In this document: positions 58,701-64,000 of the stretch, piece by piece | Numbering within the stretch: the stretch's first letter is position 1 | Layout: each line of letters begins with the position of its first letter | NCBI RefSeq assembly: GCF_019393635.1 | Contig: NC_057864.1 | Location: forward strand, 469,014,617-469,078,616 | Reading direction: 5' to 3' | Length of the DNA: 64,000 nt | From: Dromiciops gliroides | Taxonomy: Eukaryota; Chordata; Mammalia; Microbiotheria; Microbiotheriidae | Program-made: the position numbers and the translations under genes | Notes under the pieces: model-generated | Told to the model about the DNA's origin: nothing | Seen by the model: the letters and a program-made list of their open reading frames with translations, nothing else | Database searches by the model: none

Positions 58701-61700
58701 GAAGCAGATCTCTAAGCTGCAAACCTCGCCTTTTCCAGAGGAAACAGAGACCCAAGGCCCTTAACAACTAACATTTACATAGCACCTACTATGTGTCAGG
58801 CATTGTACTACTAAGTGCTTTATAGATATGATCTCATTTGGTCCTCACAACAACCCTGGGAGGTATAGGCTATTATTATTCCCATTTTAGAGCTGAGGAA
58901 ACTGAGTCAGACAGAGGTTAAGTGACTTGCCCAGGGTCATACAGTACAGAGGTTAAGTGACTTGCTCAGGGTCTTACAGTGAGTAAGTGTCTGAGGCTGG
59001 ATTTGAACTTGGGTCTTTCTGACCTCAGGTCTGGCACTCTATCCACTGGGCCACCTAGCTGCCCATTTTGTAGGTGTGCGATAAGGGGCAAATGACTTTG
59101 TCTGTCTGAGCCTCAGTTTCCTCCTCTGTAAAAAGGAATTGGGGTGGGGGGCGGCTAGGTGGCACAGTGGATAGAGCACCGGCCCTGGAGTCAGGAGTAC
59201 CTGAGTTCAAATCCAGCCTCAGATACTTAACACTTACTAGCTGTGTGACCTTGGGCAAGTCACTTAACCCCAATTGCCTCACTAAAAAAAACCAACAAAA
59301 AACCAAAAAAATGGAATTGGGGGGCAGCTAGATGGTGCAGTGCATAAAGCACCAGCCCTGGATTCAGGAGGACCTGAGTTCAAATCTGGCCTCAGACACT
59401 TAACACTTACTAGCTGTGTGACCCTGGGCAAGTTACCATTGCCTCACCAAAAAAAAAAAAAAAGAAATTGGACCAGATGGCTTTGAACTCCCTTTCAACT
59501 CTGAATCCATGACTGTGGGCTCTTAAGGTCACATGGCCGGGATCCCTGCCAAGTTTGTCCTTTGAAATGCTCTTTGCAGACTGACCCCTGGATGGCCTCT
59601 GTTCATGGGCCCAACACCTGAGCCAGTGCTGGAGACCGCTTGGGATGGGGTAGGGGTGGGGGACCAGACGAGAGCAGAAGCGTGGCCAAGGACTCACCCC
59701 ACGTCTTCCCTCCAGGTTTTCAAGCACATCCTGCAGCGCGAGATCCCTGGGGAATACCGCCACCTCTCCCGGAAGTTCACTGAGTGGACGTACGGGCCTG
59801 TGCAGGTGTCGCTCTATGACCTGTCCTCTGTGGACAGCTGTGAGGACAACTCGGTGCTGGAGATCATCGCCTTTGGCTGCAAGGCCCCGGTGAGTGAGAG
59901 GACCAGCTACCCCCAGAGCTGCGATGGACACACCCCAGGGATGGCTACGGGTACCCAAGGAACCCTGGTGTAGAGCAGTCAGCCTCCCAGCAGCCCCCAG
60001 GCTTACACACTGCATATGACTCAGAGATGGAGAATCTTAGAGGTCACTGAGGCCAGCCCCCTCATTCTACAGATGAGGAAACTGAGGCCCCAGGAGGTGC
60101 AGAGACTTGCCCAAGGTCACACAGGTAGTAAGTGGGAGAGCTGGGAGTGAAGGCCAGGTGCTCTCACTCCCCTCCCCCTTCTAGGACCCTGCAGGTGTCA
60201 CCTGCACGTTAAGTCCCCCTTAGGAAGTGTCTCTGCCCCTTACATGCTTTGTGACATCAGGCCGATCCCTTCGGCCAAAGGCTCAACTTCCTCGTGTGTA
60301 TGGGGTGACCCAAAAGGCCTCTGGGTGAGGCCTCCTCAGTCGGAAAACTGCACTGGGACTTTGAGGACACCCTGTAAAACAGGAGTCACCTGCCTCACAG
60401 GGAAAGCCCTTGGTTCACTTTCCAGCAGTCGGACAGTCAGTCAATCAGTCAGTCAACAAGCATCTAAGGGTTTACCTTGTGCCAGGCACTGTGCTAAGCA
60501 TCATCATCCCTGTCCTCAAGGACTTTCCATTCTAATGGGGGAGACCAGGTGCAAAAATACAAGATAGATAGGAATGGAATGGAAGGGAATCCCAAACAAT
60601 CTTGAGTAGTGGTCGTCATCATTACTCCTATCTCACCCAGGCCTCATTATGATCAAATGAGATACTGATTACATAGGCAAGAAAGCACTGGATCCATGCG
60701 TCATTGTTACAGAAAGACCAGTGCTGGTCCTGGTGCTGAAGTCCGAGGACCTGGGTTCGAAGCCGGACTCTGCTTCATACTTACTGTGTGAGCTTGGGGA
60801 AGTCTCTTCACCTCTCTGCTCCTCTGCTAGATCAGTGGAGCTCAAAGCACCCTCCCCTTGGGATCCCGAGACCCTTCCAGGAGGGTCTTCAAAGTCAAAA
60901 CTCTTTTTATAAGAATGCTAAGACGTTTTAATTTCTAGTATAGTAAATACCCACAGCTGTAATCCACATACGTGAGAGCTTTTGGGGGAGGGTCCTCAGT
61001 AATTTTTAGCTGAGACCAAAAAGTGTGAGGATCACTGGCCTAGATGATTCCTTCTGCCTCTAAATCCTATCGTCTTCTCCCGTTACTTCGGATGTAATGC
61101 TCTATGGTACCCAACCTGGAAAGATGCTCCATCTATCCCAGTGGTTCTCCTCCAATCCCTGGTCCAGCATCGCAGATATAAAGTCTTTGGCTCAGATTTC
61201 CCATGTTTTCATGGACATACAGCCTTTTCCCTGAGGGCTATCATCGATCAACCAATAAGCATTAATTAGGCTCCTACTGCAAGCCTGGTGCTGGGCATAC
61301 AAGCACAGAGAATGGAACGGTCGCTACCTGCAATGGGCTTACGAGGGCGGTTGGGATGTGCTGGCTTTGGCCACCTCCCCATTGGCTCCCAATGGGGCTG
61401 CCAACCCTCTGGGGCACTCCCAGGGCCAGAAGGCACGGGACAGTGGGGTCTCGCTGGACCTTGGGTGGCTTGTCTCCCCCTTGTGAATGCCTCACTTTGG
61501 TCTCTTCTCTTGGGTCCCTCTCCTAGAATCGACACAAGATGGTGACTTTGGAGCCCCTGAACAAGCTACTGCAGGAGAAATGGGAGTCGCTGGCCACCCG
61601 GTTTCGCTTCAACTTGATCTCTTACTTCCTGTACATGCTGATCTTCACAGCGGTCACCTACCACCAGCCTGTTCTGGGCAAGGTGTGGCACACCCTGTCC

Positions 61701-64000
61701 AAAGGCCCTGGGGAGGGTGAGGAAGGGGAGGGACATGGACGAGGGGGGATTTTGGGAGAAGAGGGAGGCTCAGCCAGGGGGACAGGGGAGATTGGCTGAC
61801 CATTTGTGAACATCTGAGCAATATTCTAGTATACTGTATGAGAGATTGGGTGACCACTTGTCTAGTCTACTGTCTGGTCACTTCCAGCATATTGTATGAA
61901 AGGGTGGATGAATATTGTAAGGAAGAGTAGATGACCACTTGTGAGTATATTGTCTGGTCAATATTCCAGTATACTGTATGAGATTGGGTGACCACTTGTC
62001 TAGTATATGGTTGGTATTCCAGTATATTGTGTGAGATTGGGTGACCACTTGTCTAGTATATGGTCAGTATTCCAGTATATTGTGTGAAAGGTTAGATGAC
62101 CACTTGTGAGTATGTTGTCTGGGCAATTTTCTAATATATTGTATGAAAGATTGGCTGACCACTTGTTCAATATACTGTCTGGTCAATATTCCAATATATT
62201 GTGTGAAAAATTGGATGAATATTTTATGGGAGATTGGCTAACCACTTGTGAGTATATTATCTGGGCAATATCCTAGTATGTTGTGTGAAAGATTGGGTGA
62301 ATATTGTATGGAAGGTTAGATGATCACTTATGAGTGTATTATCTGGGCAGTATTCCAGTTTATCACATGAGAGATTAGATGACCACTGGTCTTATCTACT
62401 GCCTGGTCAATATTCCAGTATATTGTGTGAAAAGTTGGCTGACCACTTGTCCAATATGCTGCCTGGGCAATATTCCAATATATTGCATGGAACATTAAAT
62501 AACCACTTCTAAAGCATATTGTTCAGGTATAAGTTGGACCAGATGACCTCTGAACCACCTTCTATCTCAGACACAGGGCTGGGGTGGTACAACCTAAGGG
62601 GAAGGGGGAAGGATGCTTTTTTTTTTTTTAAGTGGGGCACAATATCAAGAGAAATAAAGAGGAAGAACCTTAGGAAGGAGGGTAGCCTGGGTCAGGGGAC
62701 AGTTGGTTGATGGTAAGTCAAGGAGGAGCCCATGATCCTGCTCTGGATCAAGACTGGAAATAGGAAGGAGAGTGAGGAAACCAGCCATGGATGAGAGGAG
62801 CCAGGGGCCTCAGGACGGCTCTGGACTTTTCTCCTCTAGAACTTCATTCCGCTGAAGGCAACAGTGGGCAACTCGATGCTCCTGATGGGACACATCTTCA
62901 TTCTCTTTGGGGGAATCTACCTCTTCTTTGGCCAGGTGAGTACCTCTTCCTTCTCCCACGTGGCCACTGGGCAGTGGCAGACGTAAGAACTGGCCCAAAC
63001 TCCGGGTCACCTCCCCATAACCTTTAGCAGCCCCATCCTAGTGGTACAAGTGCCCCTGCATATGGGAAATCTATTCTGATCAACTACCTGCCTCCTGCCA
63101 GTGTCTTCCTCCAGAAATTAATTGGCCTGTATTTTATACTGAATTTTCCATGTACAAATAAACTCATGGAGGACTGAGTTATTTTCATTTTTTGTCTTTA
63201 TAACCCAAGCAGGCACCTGGCATATAATAAATGTGTACTTCATAAATGCTTTTAAAATGGAATTTCATGTGTTTTGCATGACTACACATGTGTAACCTAT
63301 GTCAAATTGCTTGCCTTTTCAATGAAGGGAAAGGGAGGGAGAAAGAGAATTTGGAACTCAAAATTTGAAAAAAGAATGTTAAAATGGATTTTTATATATA
63401 ATTGGGGAAAAATAAAATATTAAGTTTTAAAAATTTAAATACTGAATTTTATCCCTTCCACAAATCTATTGAACTGTTTGGTCCTATGGCCCTGCTCAGT
63501 GGTGAGCCAGTGTAACAGATAAAGGGGACACACCACAGGGACTTCACTCCCCTCAGCTTTCTGGGGGATGTAGTCCACAGAGAATTTTTCCCAATTGGGG
63601 AAGCTCTCCCAGACAAAAGGGCAGCTAGGTGGTGCAGTGGATAGAGCACTGGCCCTGAAGTTGGGATGGCCTGAGTTCAAATCTCACCTCAGACACTTAC
63701 TAACTGTGTGACCCTGGGCAAGTCACTTAACCCCAATTGCCTTAAACATCTGGGACCATCTCCAGTCATCCTGATAACATATCTTGCCACTGGACCCAGA
63801 TGGCTCTGGAGGAGAGAATGAGGTTGGTGGCCTTGCACAGCCCTCCCTCACTTCAATCCAATTCACTTCAAGTCGTGACATCACCTTGATGTCACTGTGT
63901 TCTTTGAGAATGAAGGACAAACAACAAGCCAACCAAAACCACTGTGAAAAAGGTAAGGTATTCCTTACACACGGAATGTCAGACCAGGAAGGGACCTCAG
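46599..64000 (+). CDS. TRPV2: TRPV2 cation channel, 5' half (8 coding exons)
   Basis: TRPV2 is a tetrameric, calcium-permeable cation channel of plasma and endosomal membranes that responds to noxious heat, stretch and ligands. Eight exons (46599-46792, 47867-48000, 50604-50756, 55826-55966, 57234-57538, 59716-59889, 61527-61682, 62840-62935) join in one frame to 1353 nt, 451 residues, with GT-AG at every intron. The order is: variable N-terminus with LPPMES and NLNYR motifs (1-65), ankyrin repeat domain (about 66-325), linker/pre-S1 (326-394), S1 (395-413) and S2 (431-449). Human TRPV2 has about 764 residues, so S3-S6, the pore loop and C-terminus lie beyond the window. Compared with human from memory, it has small loop insertions (one residue near 197, two near 235, one near 320). 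Closest alternatives are TRPV1 and TRPV3, but the motifs and the UBB neighbour favour TRPV2. No stop or frameshift was seen, so the gene looks functional. Confidence 0.96.
46979..47132 (-). mobile_element. SINE in TRPV2 intron 1
   Basis: Flanks tatgaacttgttttt / tatggacttgttttt; (TTG)n in the tail complement. Confidence 0.92.
47135..47290. repeat. Old repeat shared with 27590-27760
   Basis: ggtaatcctatgcatttaaa, catgattctgagcagagatc, ggtccatgatgcaacaaagg. Confidence 0.45.
47291..47866. other. Rest of intron 1, no feature
   Basis: Unique intronic sequence before exon 2; the ORFs here do not continue either flanking exon. Confidence 0.5.
47867..48000 (+). CDS. TRPV2: TRPV2 coding exon 2
   Basis: Completes S65 (ag|c) and encodes residues 66-109, including [14 protein letters not shown] and EYL...[11 protein letters not shown], the start of the ankyrin domain. 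Acceptor ttggCAG, donor ACAG|GTACGG. One base carries over to codon 110. Confidence 0.95.
48215..48364 (-). mobile_element. SINE in intron 2, 14-bp target duplication
   Basis: actaattactattt at 48201-48214 and 48365-48378. Confidence 0.93.
48379..49795. other. Intron 2, unique sequence
   Basis: No exon-like ORF or clear repeat; a weak MIR trace at 49140-49245 (ctagctgtgtgagcttgggc). Confidence 0.4.
49800..50000 (+). mobile_element. L2 relic in intron 2
   Basis: cctccctacagg-like aggaagccttcctggtta and, after an insertion, gactatgtgctccgggaggg (50168-50280). Confidence 0.55.
50000..50148 (-). mobile_element. L1 3' tip joined to a SINE head
   Basis: 50010-50095 is the complement of an L1 3' end (ttccagttacatgtaaaggt); at ~50101 it changes directly to the last 48 bp of an antisense SINE (tcctgaatccagggccggtg). 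Confidence 0.65.
50376..50538 (+). mobile_element. SINE close to exon 3, 15-bp target duplication
   Basis: agaacatgaaggtca at 50361-50375 and 50539-50553. It lies 65 bp from the acceptor of exon 3, near the expected branch-point zone. Confidence 0.95.
50604..50756 (+). CDS. TRPV2: TRPV2 coding exon 3
   Basis: Encodes residues 110-160, with the ankyrin 1 signature [14 protein letters not shown] and ILRLLQID. Acceptor ccttccctgaCAG, donor AAAG|GTGAGA. A SINE ends 65 bp upstream. Confidence 0.96.
50890..51075. repeat. Old interspersed repeat
   Basis: gctggaagggaccttagagg, cagatggggaaactgaggct, ggactagaatccaggtcac. Confidence 0.55.
51207..51450 (-). mobile_element. Long SINE (MAR1-like), antisense
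   Basis: gttgttgttattcagtggtg ... ggttttcttggcagagatac ... gccacctggctgtcc; full length. Confidence 0.8.
51615..51810 (+). mobile_element. MIR-related SINE
   Basis: gaggcagcgtggtatagtgg head, ggctgtgtgaccctgggcaa, cctcagtttcttcaactgta, cccttccaactgta end; followed by a TTTA-rich stretch to 51960. Confidence 0.65.
51961..52560. other. Intron 3, unique
   Basis: A 170-codon minus ORF (52014-52526) has no domain and is likely chance. Confidence 0.4.
52565..52721 (-). mobile_element. SINE, antisense
   Basis: Flanks catatcatcgtt / catatcattgtt. Confidence 0.9.
52735..53215. other. Intron 3, unique
   Basis: 52880-53060 faintly recalls a transposon-like or retroposed ORF but has no recognisable domain. 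Confidence 0.3.
53220..53830 (-). mobile_element. L1 3' end, antisense, interrupted
   Basis: 53220-53350 (ctggagtcatggttgatcat, ttcttaagactttcaaagct) and 53462-53830 (cattctgctcacttcactct, cccagttttctctgaaacca, ttcagccattccccagtaga); 53350-53460 is non-L1. Confidence 0.7.
53831..54684. other. Intron 3, no gene
   Basis: A diverged MIR at 54060-54220 (gcctcagcttctgcg) and short gaatgaa repeats near 54407. Confidence 0.4.
54685..54908 (+). mobile_element. Long SINE (MAR1-like)
   Basis: agctagatggggtagcgaac ... ctggaaaaggaaatggcaga ... gagttggacatgact. Confidence 0.75.
54925..55012 (-). mobile_element. SINE head fragment, antisense
   Basis: gggtcacatagctagtaagt ... ctctgtgccacc; directly follows the long SINE in the opposite orientation. 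Confidence 0.6.
55108..55254 (-). mobile_element. SINE, antisense
   Basis: Tail complement is a TTTTA repeat (ttttattttatttttattt). Confidence 0.85.
55258..55365 (-). mobile_element. MIR-like fragment
   Basis: ctcattttagaaataaagaa, ccaaggcacagagagattta, ggccacatggctaggaagtg. Confidence 0.5.
55494..55638 (+). mobile_element. SINE with deletion
   Basis: Lacks the caccggccctggattcagg part (gataaagtcagaaggacc). CTCATTGCCCTGC subtype. Confidence 0.85.
55826..55966 (+). CDS. TRPV2: TRPV2 coding exon 4
   Basis: Residues 161-207: [28 protein letters not shown], then the long finger loop [16 protein letters not shown] typical of TRPV ankyrin domains, one residue longer than I recall in human. The exon begins with GT after CAG. 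Donor TTCG|GTAAAC. Confidence 0.96.
56335..57080 (-). mobile_element. Two L1-like 3' ends in tandem, antisense
   Basis: 56335-56530 (aataactttattgatatctt, gagagccatccctcatt) and 56690-57080 (ataacaaagaataaagaagg, ttcttcactctgcgtcagtt, tctgaattccccatatttat) are successive copies of the same 3' region. Confidence 0.6.
57234..57538 (+). CDS. TRPV2: TRPV2 coding exon 5
   Basis: The largest exon seen, residues 208-309: [34 protein letters not shown], and [16 protein letters not shown]. It covers middle ankyrin repeats. Donor GAG|GTGAGT, ending in phase 0. Confidence 0.97.
57620..58325. other. Intron 5, no gene
   Basis: 57700-57850 is an old interspersed repeat (cttagagctagagatagaag); the rest is unique. 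Confidence 0.4.
58330..58470 (+). mobile_element. MIR
   Basis: gaggacctgggttcaaatcc, gcatgaccttggacaagtcc, tcagtttcctcatctagaat. Confidence 0.7.
58760..59063 (-). mobile_element. MIR-type SINE, antisense, with internal duplication
   Basis: ctaacatttacatagcacct ... ggtcctcacaacaaccctgg ... ccacctagctgccc; contains a 35-bp tandem duplication. Confidence 0.7.
58911..58980. repeat. 35-bp tandem duplication
   Basis: acagaggttaagtgacttgc at 58911 and 58946; the two 35-bp copies differ at two bases. Confidence 0.92.
59147..59312 (+). mobile_element. SINE, first of adjacent pair
   Basis: CCAATTGCCTCAC subtype; flanks ggaattgggg / ggaattgggg. Confidence 0.9.
59322..59464 (+). mobile_element. SINE, second of adjacent pair
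   Basis: Starts at the duplicated ggaattgg of the first and ends before gaaattgg; short deletion in gcaagttaccattgcc. Confidence 0.9.
59716..59889 (+). CDS. TRPV2: TRPV2 coding exon 6
   Basis: Residues 310-367: [41 protein letters not shown]. It holds the end of the ankyrin domain and the start of the coupling linker. Both ends are phase 0. An antisense ORF over this exon is a shadow. Confidence 0.97.
60025..60185. repeat. Old interspersed repeat in intron 6
   Basis: gagaatcttagaggtcactg, ctacagatgaggaaactgag, cccaaggtcacacaggtagt. Confidence 0.6.
60425..60570. repeat. Old repeat (gtgccaggcactgtgctaag type)
   Basis: Preceded by a cagt repeat (gtcagtcaatcagtcagtca); ctcaaggactttccattcta end, as at 10895 and 34285. 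Confidence 0.5.
60830..61045. mobile_element. Possible old hAT-like DNA transposon
   Basis: gatcccgagacccttccagg, ggtcttcaaagtcaaaact, ataagaatgctaagacgttt, gtgaggatcactggcc. The edges recall hAT terminal sequences; family not confirmed. Confidence 0.35.
61527..61682 (+). CDS. TRPV2: TRPV2 coding exon 7 (pre-S1 and S1)
   Basis: Residues 368-419: [15 protein letters not shown], then hydrophobic S1 (395-413, [19 protein letters not shown]). The donor chosen, GGCAAG|GTGTGG at 61683, is the only one that keeps phase 0 with the next exon. A stronger-looking GTGAGG 34 bp downstream (61717) would shift the frame. Confidence 0.93.
61790..62520 (+). repeat. Intronic minisatellite in TRPV2 intron 7
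   Basis: About 12 units, each starting gattggNtgaccacttgt and ending in a ccagtatattgtgtgaaa-like phrase. Lengths are 53-60 bp, three near 81-84 bp by an extra ~25 bp (gattggatgaatattgtatgg). Unit starts are near 61790, 61843, 61927, 61984, 62036, 62091 and on. In one frame it reads GQYSS-type peptide repeats, but there is no evidence of coding. Confidence 0.9.
62840..62935 (+). CDS. TRPV2: TRPV2 coding exon 8 (S2)
   Basis: Residues 420-451: linker [13 protein letters not shown], then S2 ([19 protein letters not shown]). Acceptor tctcctcTAG, donor CAG|GTGAGT, phase 0. Later exons are outside the window. Confidence 0.95.
63270..63430 (+). mobile_element. L1 3' end
   Basis: gttttgcatgactacacatg, gtaacctatgtcaaattgct, ggaactcaaaatttgaaaa, attggggaaaaataaaata. 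Confidence 0.85.
63619..63950 (+). mobile_element. Composite SINE with long unique body
   Basis: WSINE1-like head to ccccaattgcctt, then a ~200-bp body (aacatctgggaccatctcca ... gacatcaccttgatgtcact ... gaatgaaggacaaacaacaa). This looks like a third SINE type, sharing the head but with a different 3' part. Confidence 0.6.

Noticed and set aside
59410-60015. 201-codon antisense ORF over TRPV2 exon 6
   Set aside because: Shadow of a conserved coding exon plus a SINE.
4307-63700. Many ORFs reading [16 protein letters not shown]... or [16 protein letters not shown]...
   Set aside because: These are translations of the two strands of the common SINE, not a protein family.
3849-64000. tRNA genes within SINE heads
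   Set aside because: Heads keep weak A/B-box-like words (gttcaaatccg) but do not form a tRNA.

Overview
The window is mammalian chromosomal DNA, most likely from an Australian-type (australidelphian) marsupial. It carries dozens of copies of a ~150-bp tRNA-derived SINE that starts GGGGCAGCTAGGTGGCGCAG and ends in CCCAATTGCCTCAC-An or CCCTCATTGCCCTGC-An; this looks like WSINE1. It also carries a longer SINE whose second half resembles the marsupial MAR1 type, marsupial-style L1 3' ends, and old L2/MIR fossils. The dominant SINE I would expect in American opossum (SINE1_MD type) was not seen. These family names come from memory, not from a database search.

Two protein-coding genes are supported, both on the + strand. 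Bases 1-880 are the 3' part of an intronless polyubiquitin gene, best read as UBB: the end of one unit, three complete 76-residue units, and a last unit that is broken after residue 28. The broken unit runs into what looks like the ancestral 3' UTR and keeps its poly(A) signal (898-903). From 46599 to the window end lies the 5' half of TRPV2. Eight coding exons join in frame to give 451 residues: the N-terminal tail, the ankyrin repeat domain, S1, the S1-S2 linker and S2. The rest of the channel lies beyond the window. UBB and TRPV2 are neighbours at human 17p11.2, so the order supports both calls.

The ~45 kb between them (0.9-46.5 kb) shows no convincing protein gene. It is a layered field of transposons: an antisense L1 split by an LTR at 1.4-2.4 kb; a sense L1 split by five SINEs at 13-16 kb; two insertions into one target site at 21.66-22.5 kb; and a second LTR, itself carrying a SINE, inside an L1 at 29.4-30.1 kb. 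L2 relics, microsatellites, a 0.4-kb purine tract and AT-rich stretches fill much of the rest. A CpG-rich block at about 39.0-39.65 kb, with GC boxes and a possible spliced non-coding exon, is the best candidate for the TRPV2 promoter and first exon.

Within TRPV2 the introns are loaded with the same SINEs; one ends about 65 bp before an exon. Intron 7 (numbered from the first coding exon) holds an unusual ~0.73-kb minisatellite of about 12 degenerate 53-85-bp units (61790-62520). I found no CRISPR array, operon, functional RNA gene or intact viral or transposon ORF. The most unusual items are the UBB terminal-unit fusion, the intron 7 minisatellite and the nested-insertion histories.
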